64,000 bases of DNA from DASQFI01 sp035633215 (GCA_035633215.1 DASQFI010000022.1:124001-188000), one strand, 5' to 3'; shown: positions 43,844-52,054, counted from the stretch's first letter. Numbers and translations: made by a program. Notes: generated by a model from the letters alone, not told the origin.

Positions 43844-44809
43844 ATGCGTGCTGTTCTGGCGGTCGCACTCGCGTTGGTGACTTGGGCCCCGATGGTGGGG
43901 GCATCGCAGACACCGCCGCCACCTGCGCAAGGCGCGGAACAGCGTCCGACCTTCAAGGCCACCGTCAATCGCGTCGCCGTGGCCGCCGTCGTCCGCGATC
44001 GCAAGGGTAAGCCGGTCACCAATCTCAAGGAAACCGATTTCCAACTGTACGACTCTGGCGAAGCACGGAAGATCGTCGACTTCCGCGCCGAGACGTCGCC
44101 GGTGAGCCTGGCGCTGCTGGTGGACTTCAGCGGCAGCATGGACGTCGCGATCAAGCGGGAAGCCGCGCGTGAGATCGCCTGGCACATTCTGAGCTGGATG
44201 AAGACGGGCCGCGATCAGGTCGGGCTCTTCGCGTTCGACCGCCGGCTGCAGGAGCTCGCGCCGTTCGGCACCGACACCGGCGAGATTCTAAACAAGCTCG
44301 AGACGGTCCGCCCGTTCGGGACGACGTCGCTCTTCGACGCGATCGCGGAGACCAGCGAGCTGCTCGCCGCCAAGTCGGGCGCGCGCCGCGCGATCGTCGC
44401 GCTCACGGACGGCGCCGACAACGCGAGCCGCCTCACGCCCGAGCAGGTCTCGGGGATCGCGAGCGGCATCGACGTCCCCGTCTACATCGTTCTTGTTATC
44501 TCCCCCCTCGATCGCGCCGGCACGACGACGGTCAACGAAGACCAGATCGACGCGATGCAGGCCGGCCGTCTCGGCGACCTCGCGCGCTGGACGGGTGGGG
44601 AAATCTTTGCTGCGGTCGGTCCCTCGGTCACCAGCCAGGCCGCGCGGCAAATCGTCACGGAGCTTCGTCATCAGTATTTGTTTGCGTTCGAGCCGAGCAC
44701 ACGCCCCGGCTGGCATCCGATCGAACTTCGCACGCACGACAAGGATCTCGTCGTCCGTGCGCGGAGCGGATACCAAGTCCGGAACGGTGCGCCCGACACA
44801 ACCAGGTGA
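43844..44809 (+). CDS. Secreted VWA-domain protein (Acidobacterial VWFA-related type)
   Basis: 321 residues from the ATG at 43844, with a signal peptide (RAVLAVALALVTWAPMVGA). A beta-sandwich part with KPVTNLKETDFQLYDSGEARK leads into a von Willebrand A domain with an intact MIDAS: DFSGSMD, Thr in FGTTSLFD, and ALTDGAD. The C-terminus (YLFAFEPSTRPGWHPIELRT) is characteristic of the VWFA-related family of Acidobacteriota. Likely extracytoplasmic protein-protein adhesion via a bound metal ion. It lies 16 bases upstream of an OmpA lipoprotein and may be cotranscribed. Confidence 0.9.
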   Translation: MRAVLAVALALVTWAPMVGASQTPPPPAQGAEQRPTFKATVNRVAVAAVVRDRKGKPVTNLKETDFQLYDSGEARKIVDFRAETSPVSLALLVDFSGSMDVAIKREAAREIAWHILSWMKTGRDQVGLFAFDRRLQELAPFGTDTGEILNKLETVRPFGTTSLFDAIAETSELLAAKSGARRAIVALTDGADNASRLTPEQVSGIASGIDVPVYIVLVISPLDRAGTTTVNEDQIDAMQAGRLGDLARWTGGEIFAAVGPSVTSQAARQIVTELRHQYLFAFEPSTRPGWHPIELRTHDKDLVVRARSGYQVRNGAPDTTR

Positions 44810-44825
44810 GTCAGGAGGAGACGTC

Positions 44826-45512
44826 ATGCGGAAGTCTTTAATGGCAATTACGGTCCTTGCGTTCGCGATCGGCGGGTCTGGAGCCTGCGCGACGAAGAAG
44901 TTCGTCAACACTCAGGTCGGCCAGGTCAGCGGCAAGGTCGACACGCTGAGCCAGTCGCTCGAACAGACGCAGGAGCGCACGCGTCAGAACGAAGCGAAGA
45001 TCGGTGAAGTCGATACGAAGGCGCAGGCCGCCCAGGGCAGCGCCAACCAGGCCCAGCAGGCCGCCGGCCAGGCAGACCAGAAGGCCGTCGCCGCCAACGA
45101 AAGCGCGCGCGCCGCGGCCATGCGAGCCGAAGAGGTCGACAAGGCCAGCAAGAAGATCATGTATGAAGTGGTCCTGAGCGAGAGCCAGGGCAGCTTCAAG
45201 TTCAACCAGGTCGCCCTGCCGGACGAGGCCAAAGCCCGCCTCGACCAGCTCGTCGGCCAGATCAAGGCTGACCCGAAGGGCGCGTACTTCGAGATCGAAG
45301 GCCACACGGACAACGTCGGCGACAAGATGATCAACGAGAAGATCGGTCTGGCGCGCGCCGAGGCTGTCAAGCGCTACCTGTACGAGCAGCACCAGATTCC
45401 GCTCCACCGCATGAACGTCATCAGCTGGGGCGAGGACAAGCCGGAGACCGAGAACAAGACGCGTGACGACCGCTCGAAGAACCGCCGCGTCGTCATCCGC
45501 GTGCTCGCCTAG
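44826..45512 (+). CDS. OmpA-family peptidoglycan-binding lipoprotein
   Basis: 228 residues from the ATG at 44826, with AGGAGG upstream. The signal peptide ends in SGAC, a lipobox. Residues about 25-120 are a long Gln/Ala-rich coiled coil (SQSLEQTQERTRQNEAKIGE ... NQAQQAAGQADQKAVAANES), similar to Lpp-like spacers. Residues about 120-228 are an OmpA domain: FEIEGHTDNVGDKMINEKIG, LARAEAVKRYLYEQ and the closing DDRSKNRRVVIRVL. It probably bridges the outer membrane and peptidoglycan. A strong intrinsic terminator follows at 45550-45591. Confidence 0.92.
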   Translation: MRKSLMAITVLAFAIGGSGACATKKFVNTQVGQVSGKVDTLSQSLEQTQERTRQNEAKIGEVDTKAQAAQGSANQAQQAAGQADQKAVAANESARAAAMRAEEVDKASKKIMYEVVLSESQGSFKFNQVALPDEAKARLDQLVGQIKADPKGAYFEIEGHTDNVGDKMINEKIGLARAEAVKRYLYEQHQIPLHRMNVISWGEDKPETENKTRDDRSKNRRVVIRVLA

Positions 45513-45549
45513 TTCGAGATTGTCTGCACAACGGCCGACGCAGGCCACA

Positions 45550-45591
45550 CGGCGGCGAGCTCACCTGCCCGAGCTCGCCGCCGTTTTTTTT
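45550..45591 (+). terminator. Intrinsic terminator of the OmpA gene
   Basis: A perfect 13-bp stem (CGGCGGCGAGCTC, 45550-45562, with its complement at 45571-45583) and an 8-base loop are followed directly by eight T residues (45584-45591). It lies 37 bases after the OmpA stop. This is the clearest rho-independent terminator in the window. Confidence 0.93.
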
Positions 45592-45619
45592 GTTTGGAAA
45601 CCATGTAGCTGAGGACTGG

Positions 45620-45678
45620 GCAAGACCTCGGGTTTCTTTTTTGGAAGGGCAAAGCGAAAAAGAAACCCGAGGTCTTGC
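45620..45678. repeat. Perfect 22-bp inverted repeat with 15-base loop
   Basis: The arm at 45620-45641, beginning GCAAGACCTCGGGTTTC, is repeated exactly in complement at 45657-45678. The spacer reads TGGAAGGGCAAAGCG. The loop-proximal end of the left arm is T-rich and that of the right arm A-rich, so either strand gives a long hairpin. It sits between the OmpA terminator and the start of the hydrolase gene at 45726, and would lie in the 5' UTR of the latter. Confidence 0.85.
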
Positions 45679-45725
45679 GCTTCGGCACGAACCGGGGAAG
45701 AATGCGGGATCGCGTCCCCAGGCCC

Positions 45726-46412
45726 ATGACTTCCCGCGGCGAGGTAGCCCGGATCGACTTTCGGATTCCTATCGGCGACGAGACGCTGACGGGCGAGCTG
45801 TCGGTGCCGGAATCGGCCCAGGGGGTCGTCCTGTTCACCCAGGGCAGCGACGCCAGCCGTCTCAGCCCCCGCAATCGATACATTGCCGGCATGCTCGCAA
45901 AACGTGGCCTCGCCACGGTCCTGATCGATCTCCTCACCCCCAAAGAACAGGTCGTCGATCGGGAGACCGTCCGGTATCGATTCGACATTCCGCTGCTGGC
46001 CGATCGGGTCATCAGGGTCATCGAGTGGCTGCGCGAGCGTCCGGAGGCCGCCGCGCTGCCGGTTGGGCTCTTCGGCACCGGCACGGGTGGGAGCGCCGCG
46101 CTGCTTGTCGCCGCCGAGCGTGCGTCATTCGTCGCCGCGGTCGTCTCGCGCGCCGGCCGGCCGGACCTCGTCGGGCCGCCACTCACCGATGTCACTGCCC
46201 CGACCCTGCTTCTCGTCGGCGGGCGGGACATCATCGTCGCCCGGATCAATCGTGAAGCGCTCGTCTGGATGCGGGGCGTGGTATCGCTCAGCGTGATCCC
46301 GGAGGCCACGCACCTGTTCTCGGAACCCGGCGCGCTCGAAGAAGTGGCGTCCCGCACCGCCGACTGGTTTGTCCGGCATCTGCGGTCAGCCCACGCGCGA
46401 GCCGCGGGTTAA
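45726..46412 (+). CDS. Alpha/beta-hydrolase (dienelactone-hydrolase-like) with altered nucleophile site
   Basis: 228 residues from the ATG at 45726 (an upstream ATG at 45702 is in frame). The fold is clear: GVVLFTQGSDASRLSPRNRY, then the nucleophile-elbow region GLFGTGTGGSAALLVAAE, then APTLLLVGGRDIIVA and PEATHLFSEPGALE with an Asp and a His in the usual order. Relatives with this architecture read GASTG or GxSxG at the elbow. Here the expected Ser position is Gly (GTGTGG), so the enzyme may be catalytically altered or inactive. It is preceded by a 22-bp inverted repeat. Confidence 0.8.
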   Translation: MTSRGEVARIDFRIPIGDETLTGELSVPESAQGVVLFTQGSDASRLSPRNRYIAGMLAKRGLATVLIDLLTPKEQVVDRETVRYRFDIPLLADRVIRVIEWLRERPEAAALPVGLFGTGTGGSAALLVAAERASFVAAVVSRAGRPDLVGPPLTDVTAPTLLLVGGRDIIVARINREALVWMRGVVSLSVIPEATHLFSEPGALEEVASRTADWFVRHLRSAHARAAG

Positions 46413-46441
46413 AAGACGGCCCAAGGCCCAAGCCCCACGTC

Positions 46442-46870
46442 TCAAGCCGATTTCGGTCTCGCCTTCAGTATTCCCAGCTGCACGAGCATCCCGGTGAAGT
46501 CGTAGAGCCGGCGCTCTTTGATGATCTTGCCGTCCTTGAAATAGAAGATCAGCACGCCCTGGATCTCGAACGCCCGGCCGGTCGCCGGAATCCCGAAGAC
46601 GTCGCTCGTGTGCGTGGCGTGGCAGCGGAAGAACTGCGCGACGCGATCGCCGTCGGCGACGATCTCGTCTGTCGCTAGAGTCAGGTCGTTGAAGATCTTG
46701 AAAATCTCACGGTAGGACTGCTCGATCGCCTCCCGGCCTTTGATGACCCCGAAAAGCGGGCTGACGATGATGCCGGCGTCGGCGTGGAGGGAGGCAAGGG
46801 CCTGGGTGTCCCCCCGACGCCAGATCGCGTCCCGTTCCGCGAAGAGTACTGCGGCCTCATCGCGCGTCAT
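46442..46870 (-). CDS. NTF2-like SnoaL/DUF4440-type protein
   Basis: 142 residues from the ATG at 46870. The sequence RDEAAVLFAERDAIWRRGDTQALASLHADAGIIVSP and the later RHATHT-like strand with FEIQGVLIFYFKDGKIIKER are typical of the cone-shaped NTF2 fold (SnoaL-like polyketide cyclase/ester cyclase, limonene epoxide hydrolase relatives). The family spans isomerases, binding proteins and immunity factors, so activity is not predicted. It converges on the hydrolase gene and lies 49 bases downstream of the serine hydrolase gene. Confidence 0.82.
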   Translation of the reverse strand: MTRDEAAVLFAERDAIWRRGDTQALASLHADAGIIVSPLFGVIKGREAIEQSYREIFKIFNDLTLATDEIVADGDRVAQFFRCHATHTSDVFGIPATGRAFEIQGVLIFYFKDGKIIKERRLYDFTGMLVQLGILKARPKSA

Positions 46871-46919
46871 GACGTGTACTGAGCCCCGGCTCAGAGTCTC
46901 GCCACGGGGCGCGTGCTTG

Positions 46920-48056
46920 TCAAGACGTGCAGCGCGCCGCGATAACCGCATCCACGACCGACAGGTACGCCGGTCTCGACACGGACGCGCCGCCCGGCTG
47001 CGGCTCGGTCTTGTGCGCGATGACCATATCGAGCTCGGGAAGAACGGTGATGAACTGCCCCACCGCGCCGATCCCGGTATATCCGTTCCTGTAGGGTCCC
47101 TCGTTGAAGGGCCCGTCCCAGATCCACCAGAGGAATCCGTAGCCGAACGGTCCCTTCCGATAGGACTCGGGATTCATCTCGCCAACGCGCGTGACCGGCG
47201 TCACCATCCGCCGCACCCAGTCGCGCGGCACGAGCGGCTTCCCCGCCCACGCGCCGTCGCGCAGCATGATGTAGCCGACGCGCGCCATGTCACGCGTGGA
47301 CAGGTGGAAGTGATACGCGGGATGGATCGACGCGCGCCGGTTCTCGCTCTTCCGCTGGGCCGCGCGATCGAAGTCCTGCAGCCCGGCCGGCGTCGCGAGG
47401 TCACGCTCGAAGGCGTCGTAGATGTTGGTGCCGGTCTCCTGCTCGAAGATCGTGCCCAGCACGTTGAAATCCCAGTTGTTGTAGAGGAAGTACGTGCCGT
47501 GTTTGACGGTGCCGCGCGGGCCCGGCGGATCGCCCGCCGTGCTGCCGCAGCCGGCGCACGCCGCGTTCGCGGCTTCGTGGTAGACGCCCGATCGCGCGGC
47601 GAGCAGATCCGCGACGGTCGCTTCCTTCTCGGCCGGCAGGAGGCCCGCGACGTCATCGATCTTCAGATCCGCCATCGTTTTGTCGAGCTTGATGCGGCCT
47701 GACTGGACGTAGTTGCCGTACAGCATCGCGAGGATGCTCTTCCGCACCGACGCGAGATAGCTGACGCGCTTCAGATCGCCGTACGCCCACAGCACGCGTC
47801 CGCCGACGATGACGACCATGCCGGTGGTGGGAAGCAGCTTCACGCGGCTGGTCGCGAGATCGAGTCGATCCTGGCAGTAGCCGATCGCCTTGGGATCGGC
47901 CACGCGCTCCCATTCCGCGCCGGGAAACACCTGGCCGGGGCGCTGCGCGGGCTCCGCCGAGAGGGTGAAGCCTGGCAACGCCAGCCCGATCGCGATGGCC
48001 ACGGCCGCGATCACGGCCGGCCAACCCCAGCGATCGTTCGCGCGCCTGTGCGTCAT
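46920..48056 (-). CDS. Secreted serine beta-lactamase-fold hydrolase (class C-like)
   Basis: 378 residues from the ATG at 48056, with a signal peptide (WPAVIAAVAIAIGLALPGFTL). The active-site SxxK motif is SVRKS in LASVRKSILAML, and the YxN motif is YNN in FLYNNWDFNVLG. The family includes esterases, D-aminopeptidases and class C beta-lactamases, and nothing distinguishes these here. Cys residues in AACAGCG are unusual but not diagnostic. A 25-bp inverted-repeat element begins 35 bases upstream of the start. Confidence 0.87.
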   Translation of the reverse strand: MTHRRANDRWGWPAVIAAVAIAIGLALPGFTLSAEPAQRPGQVFPGAEWERVADPKAIGYCQDRLDLATSRVKLLPTTGMVVIVGGRVLWAYGDLKRVSYLASVRKSILAMLYGNYVQSGRIKLDKTMADLKIDDVAGLLPAEKEATVADLLAARSGVYHEAANAACAGCGSTAGDPPGPRGTVKHGTYFLYNNWDFNVLGTIFEQETGTNIYDAFERDLATPAGLQDFDRAAQRKSENRRASIHPAYHFHLSTRDMARVGYIMLRDGAWAGKPLVPRDWVRRMVTPVTRVGEMNPESYRKGPFGYGFLWWIWDGPFNEGPYRNGYTGIGAVGQFITVLPELDMVIAHKTEPQPGGASVSRPAYLSVVDAVIAARCTS

Positions 48057-48090
48057 GGAGCACCTCATGTGGAAGGTGCCGACAATCCAC

Positions 48091-48181
48091 GGCAATCACT
48101 TGACTTGACGTGGTATCGTCGGCGGCGCCTTGGAAAGCCTGATTAGGCGCGCAGCCTACCACGTCAAGTCAAGTGATTGCC
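48091..48181. repeat. 91-bp element with 25-bp perfect inverted ends
   Basis: The end at 48091-48115, starting GGCAATCACTTGACTTGACG, is repeated exactly in complement at 48157-48181. The 41-base centre is GC-rich with no frame of interest. The arms contain a short tandem CTTGACTTGAC. It lies upstream of the serine hydrolase gene and directly against a Ku gene remnant, consistent with insertion or rearrangement at this site. It looks like a MITE or a long transposon-end palindrome, with no transposase nearby. Confidence 0.8.
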
Positions 48182-48451
48182 GGGCCTAGAGCAAACTGAC
48201 GGCCACAGATTGGGCAAATCGCCCGTCCGCTTCTCAGCCACTCGCTGCGCAAGATGATCGACGCCAAGATCGAAGGTGAGGAGATCATCGCGACACCATA
48301 AGTGCCGCAACCCAAGGTCGTGAACTTCATGGACGCGCTGCGGAAGAGCCTCGACGAAGTCTCGAAAGCGAAGAAGCGTCCCGCGCAAGCTGCCGCGAAG
48401 CCGCGACGTGCAAGAGTGGCGAAGTTTTCGACACGCAAATGCGCGTCGTGA
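48182..48451 (+). pseudogene. Ku-protein C-terminal remnant with in-frame stop
   Basis: Frame +, about 48196-48451: RKMIDAKIEGEEIIATP, then a TAA at 48299-48301, then VPQPKVVNFMDALRKSLDEV and a Lys/Arg/Ala-rich tail ending at the TGA at 48449-48451. This matches the C-terminal end of bacterial Ku (linker with AKIEGEEI, then VxxLMDALRKSL, then a basic tail). The rest of Ku (about 200 residues) is absent, and the 25-bp inverted-repeat element abuts the truncated side. There is no ligD in the window. It is a relic of a non-homologous end-joining locus. Confidence 0.72.
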
Positions 48452-48537
48452 ACATTTCTGTCGCTGCAAAAACGTAATTGGAATTCCCGCTAAAGTGAGC
48501 CACCACGCCGACGATAAGCAGGCTCTCAGAGAGGTTG

Positions 48538-49893
48538 ATGGACAAAGGCGCGAGGACTATTGTCATTATCGTCATCGCTGGAATTTTTGTCGGCCTGGCG
48601 ATCGTGGAGTTCGTCAGCCTGCGTAACGGCGGGCAGTCGCCGATCACGCAGGCAGTGAGAGGCATGCTCGACGCGCCCGAGCCCGTTGCGGATTCGGCGA
48701 CGACTGGATCCGCGCAGAAACCCGAGCCCGCGTCGAAAGATCGTCGCGCCGGTTCGTCAACGTCGGCTTCTTCATCGACATCGACCTCCCGTCCGCCCGC
48801 CGGTGGGCCGACGCCGGCGCCTGTTCCGACCCCGGCACCTGTCGTCGTGGTGCCCAGACCGCAACCACCTCTCTCGAACGCGGCGCCGGTCTTCTCGGTG
48901 CAGCAGCGACGATCGGATATGTTCGTGCCGGGCAACCTGCGCGGATGGATTGGCTATGGGGTGACGTTCGAACAGCCGCTGCTGGTACGCGCAGGTGGCG
49001 AAGTTCGCGCCGGCGATCAGATCTCCGGCCCGAGCGGGTTGAGGGATGCCTCGGCCAGCCCGCGCGCAGGACGCGCGCTGCCTGATACCCGCGTGAAGGT
49101 GCTCCCGGCAGCGCCGTACCTCTCGCTCATCGGGCGTGTCTGTTCGAATGAGGAATGCTCGGCGCCATTTGCGATCGGCGCGCATGCGGTCCTCTGTCCA
49201 TCCACGCTCGGGATCACGGGTGATCTGCAGCTCTGGACGAACAACTACGTTCAAGTGGATGGTTACCAGACGCTCGCGAGCTACACCATCGCCGTGGGCG
49301 GGTATCGATTCCAGGCCGAGCCGGCGCCGGCGCGCGCCTGCGAGGCCGGGGCGGGTGCGACCAGCGCGGGAACGCCGGTGCCGAAGGACGCGGGGACGCC
49401 GCTGCCCGACGAGGAGCCGCTGAAGGATCCCGGCTTCTCGGTCTCGAGCCGTCAGAATTCGTGGAAGCCGTTTTTCCTGCCGATGGATCGCGCGTTCGTG
49501 ATCCGCGCGACCGGTCAGATGCAGCCACTCGAGCGTGTGCGCGCGACCGGACCTGGCGGCATCGACGTGCCGCGCGGCACGCGGTGGACCTATCCGGGCA
49601 CCAAGACTGTGGTCGTCGACACCGAGCACGTGCTGCTCGAGGCGTCGCTGCCGTACCAGGCGCTGATCGGGCGGTTGTGCGGACCGAAGGAATGCGGCGA
49701 GGCGTTCCTCGTTGGCGCCGAGCGCACGATTTGTCCGTCGCCGAAATACAACGAACGGCTCGAGCTCTGGATCAATCACATCGTGCCGCGGACGTCCGAC
49801 CGGTTGCATCTGCCGTTTGCGAACCTCACGTTCCAGTCGCGTCGCGGCGAGTACCGGTTCGAGATCGCCAGCGCGCCGCCCTGCGGCGGGTAA
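48538..49893 (+). CDS. Membrane-anchored protein with two LecA-like lectin modules, copy 1
   Basis: 451 residues from the ATG at 48538, with AGAGAGG upstream. The N-terminal anchor (TIVIIVIAGIFVGLAIVEFV) and a Ser/Thr/Pro-rich linker (about residues 60-115) are followed by two modules, about 125-265 and 300-450. Each has the pattern LxxRAxGxx ... GPxG, LPYQALIGRLC-x4-C ... FLVGAERTICPS ... LELWINHIV, resembling the PA-IL/LecA galactophilic lectin fold. The Cys pair C-x4-C plus one later Cys is conserved in all four modules here. Calcium-ligand residues of LecA are not all present, so sugar binding is uncertain. It is followed by a paralogue. Confidence 0.72.
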   Translation: MDKGARTIVIIVIAGIFVGLAIVEFVSLRNGGQSPITQAVRGMLDAPEPVADSATTGSAQKPEPASKDRRAGSSTSASSSTSTSRPPAGGPTPAPVPTPAPVVVVPRPQPPLSNAAPVFSVQQRRSDMFVPGNLRGWIGYGVTFEQPLLVRAGGEVRAGDQISGPSGLRDASASPRAGRALPDTRVKVLPAAPYLSLIGRVCSNEECSAPFAIGAHAVLCPSTLGITGDLQLWTNNYVQVDGYQTLASYTIAVGGYRFQAEPAPARACEAGAGATSAGTPVPKDAGTPLPDEEPLKDPGFSVSSRQNSWKPFFLPMDRAFVIRATGQMQPLERVRATGPGGIDVPRGTRWTYPGTKTVVVDTEHVLLEASLPYQALIGRLCGPKECGEAFLVGAERTICPSPKYNERLELWINHIVPRTSDRLHLPFANLTFQSRRGEYRFEIASAPPCGG

Positions 49894-50021
49894 ATCTGTA
49901 ATCCACTTCGATTCCTGAACGCGCGATCGCGCTGCTCCGGGCTGGCCGTCACATCAGCGGCGGAAGTTAGGCCCAATTCAGCGGGTGCATCACCGGATCG
50001 GTTCTTGCCCCTCCCTTCCCC

Positions 50022-51437
50022 ATGGCGAAGCCTCGTCTGTGGCTCCTTGCTGGCATCGCTGTCGTCATCACGGTGTCGGCCGGAGCCTGGGTCTTTCAGA
50101 TACGTCAGCGTCAGGCCATCGAACCTCCTGCTCGTCTGGGGCCGTGGTCACTGGGCGACGCGTTCGAGAAGCCGACGCCCGAAGAGGCGCGGCACGCGAT
50201 CGCGCCGTACGTCCCGAAACGCCCGGCGGCCGGCGCCGGGAACGTGGTGGCGGCTGTGTCGCCGCCCCGCGAAGGCTCGCTGGCGACGGAGCCGGTCACG
50301 CCGGCGTCGCTCAACGGTCCGGTCGATTCGCCGATTGCCGCGCTCGGAAAGCGCGTGGACATGTCGGCCAAGCCGCTCAATCTTCCGGTCGTCGTCCCGC
50401 ACGCCGATTCGACCGGCGCGTCGAAACTCTTCGGCGTGCAACAGCGTCGATCCGATACCTACGTGCCCGGCAACCTGCACGGCTGGATCGGCTACGACAT
50501 CTCGTTCGACAAGCCGCTGCTCGTGCGCGCCGGAGGCGAGTTGCGCGCCGGATCGGATGCAGCGGGCCCAAGCGGCCTCAAGGCCTCGGAATATGAGAAG
50601 GCTCTCGCCGGCCGTCGCGCCGAGTTCCAGTTCCGTGGCAATTCGCGCGTGATCAACACGGCGCCGTTCCTCGCGCTCATCGGCCGCATCTGCTCGCGCG
50701 AGATCTGCTCGACGCCATTTCTCGTCGGGTCGGGAACGGTGCTCTGTCCTTCACCGATCAGCGTGAAGGGCGAGCTGCAGCTCTGGACGAACAACTACGT
50801 TCGTCTCGAAGGGTTTCAGACGTTGCTGCCCTACTCGCGCGTCTCGGGCGGCTATCGCTTCCAGGCCGAAGTCGCACCGGCCGGCGCGTGCGGCACCGAC
50901 GCGGCCACACCTGAGTCGAGCGCGCCGCGCGCCGACGTCGCCGCCATCGACGCCGGGCAGGTCCTGAAGGAATCCAGCTTTATCGTTTCGAGCCGGCAGA
51001 CGTCGTGGAAGCCGTTCTTCCTGCCGCTCGACCGCGCGCTCGTCATCCGCGCGTCCGGCTACATGCAGCCGCGCGAAGCGGTGCTCGGGACCGATCCGAA
51101 CGGCATCGCGGTGCCGGACGGCAAGCCCTGGAGCTACCCCGGCGCGGGCTCCGTCGCCGTCGACGCCGCGCATACGCTCTTCGATCCTCGACTGCCCTAC
51201 CAGGCGCTCATCGGCCGTCTCTGCAGCGCGACCGCGTGCAGCGACGCGTTCCTCGTCGGCAGTGAGCGGACGATTTGTCCGACCTCGCTCGACGAGCGGC
51301 TCGAGCTCTGGGTCAATCACATCGTCCAGCCGTCGGGCACGCGTCAGTTCAACATCGACGTGCTCGCGTTTCAGACTCGCCGGGGTGAATACCGGTTCGA
51401 GGTGGCGAAGGCGGCGGCGGGGAGCTGCGGGAAGTAG
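50022..51437 (+). CDS. Membrane-anchored protein with two LecA-like lectin modules, copy 2
   Basis: 471 residues from the ATG at 50022. A transmembrane segment (LWLLAGIAVVITVSAGAWVF) is followed by a variable spacer to about residue 130, then two modules that align block for block with those of the preceding gene. Shared blocks are QQRRSDTYVPGNLHGWIGYD, LLVRAGGELRAGSDAAGPSG, LALIGRICSREICSTPFLVG, and in the second module SSRQTSWKPFFLP and LPYQALIGRLC. The spacer is unrelated, so the modules were kept while the linker diverged. The pair lies in tandem with 128 bases between them, a clear local duplication. Role inferred: extracytoplasmic binding, ligand unknown. Confidence 0.72.
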   Translation: MAKPRLWLLAGIAVVITVSAGAWVFQIRQRQAIEPPARLGPWSLGDAFEKPTPEEARHAIAPYVPKRPAAGAGNVVAAVSPPREGSLATEPVTPASLNGPVDSPIAALGKRVDMSAKPLNLPVVVPHADSTGASKLFGVQQRRSDTYVPGNLHGWIGYDISFDKPLLVRAGGELRAGSDAAGPSGLKASEYEKALAGRRAEFQFRGNSRVINTAPFLALIGRICSREICSTPFLVGSGTVLCPSPISVKGELQLWTNNYVRLEGFQTLLPYSRVSGGYRFQAEVAPAGACGTDAATPESSAPRADVAAIDAGQVLKESSFIVSSRQTSWKPFFLPLDRALVIRASGYMQPREAVLGTDPNGIAVPDGKPWSYPGAGSVAVDAAHTLFDPRLPYQALIGRLCSATACSDAFLVGSERTICPTSLDERLELWVNHIVQPSGTRQFNIDVLAFQTRRGEYRFEVAKAAAGSCGK

Positions 51438-51490
51438 AGCTCCACTCACAAGCTGGCGCTATGATGGACCGAAAAGCAGCGGGTCCATCC

Positions 51491-51823
51491 ATGGCGAAGC
51501 GTGTGCGACGACGGAAATCGAGATTGGACAAGGCCGCGGCGACCATCGGCCGCGCGCTCGGCAAAGCGCTGAATCGGGTCCACAAGATCGATTCTGACGT
51601 TCGCAAGGTCATGGACGCGCGCGGGCGCAATCTTCAGCAGCTCGGTCGTGATGCCGGGCGGAAAATCGCCTACCTCGGCCGCTCCGGTTCGAAGGTGACG
51701 AAGGGCCGGGGCAAAAGCGCGAAGGCCGCCCTGCGGACGAAGAAGCGGCCTGTCAGCCGCGCCGGATCGAGCCGCCGGGTTGCGGCGCGACGAGCGCCTC
51801 GTCGACGGACGAAGTCGGGCTGA
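51491..51823 (+). CDS. Small Lys/Arg-rich histone-like basic protein
   Basis: 110 residues from ATG 51491 (another ATG at 51461 is in frame; neither has a clear ribosome-binding site). About a third of residues are Lys or Arg, especially in the tail (RTKKRPVSRAGSSRRVAARRAPRRRTKSG is the kind of pattern, positions 85-110). A central helix has TIGRALGKALNRVHKIDSDV. This is the composition of bacterial histone H1-like DNA-binding proteins. No homology assertion beyond composition is made. Confidence 0.6.
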   Translation: MAKRVRRRKSRLDKAAATIGRALGKALNRVHKIDSDVRKVMDARGRNLQQLGRDAGRKIAYLGRSGSKVTKGRGKSAKAALRTKKRPVSRAGSSRRVAARRAPRRRTKSG

Positions 51824-51865
51824 ACGGCACGTCCCTTGCTGCTTCAAGCGTCGGAGGTGATCCAG

Positions 51866-52054
51866 ATGCGAAAAGAGAAGCCTATGGACGACAAAGCGAC
51901 GTCGCCCGACCCGGATGACCTCACGGGGAACACACCGCCGACGCGGCCGATGACGCCGTCGGAGTTGCACGAGTTCGAGGGAGATGTCGTTCAGAGAGAG
52001 GGCGAGCCGGATGAGGATGTTCCGGACTCACCTCCGGTCCCGTCGCACGATTAG
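51866..52054 (+). CDS. Small acidic protein with a near-perfect Shine-Dalgarno
   Basis: 62 residues (RKEKPMDDKATSPDPDDLTG ... DEDVPDSPPVPSHD), Asp/Glu/Pro-rich and probably disordered. The start at 51866 is decided by GGAGGTGATC at 51853-51862, a full complement to the 16S rRNA 3' end. That predicts strong initiation. No family is recognised. It is the last chromosomal gene before the tRNA-Thr attachment site. Confidence 0.6.
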   Translation: MRKEKPMDDKATSPDPDDLTGNTPPTRPMTPSELHEFEGDVVQREGEPDEDVPDSPPVPSHD

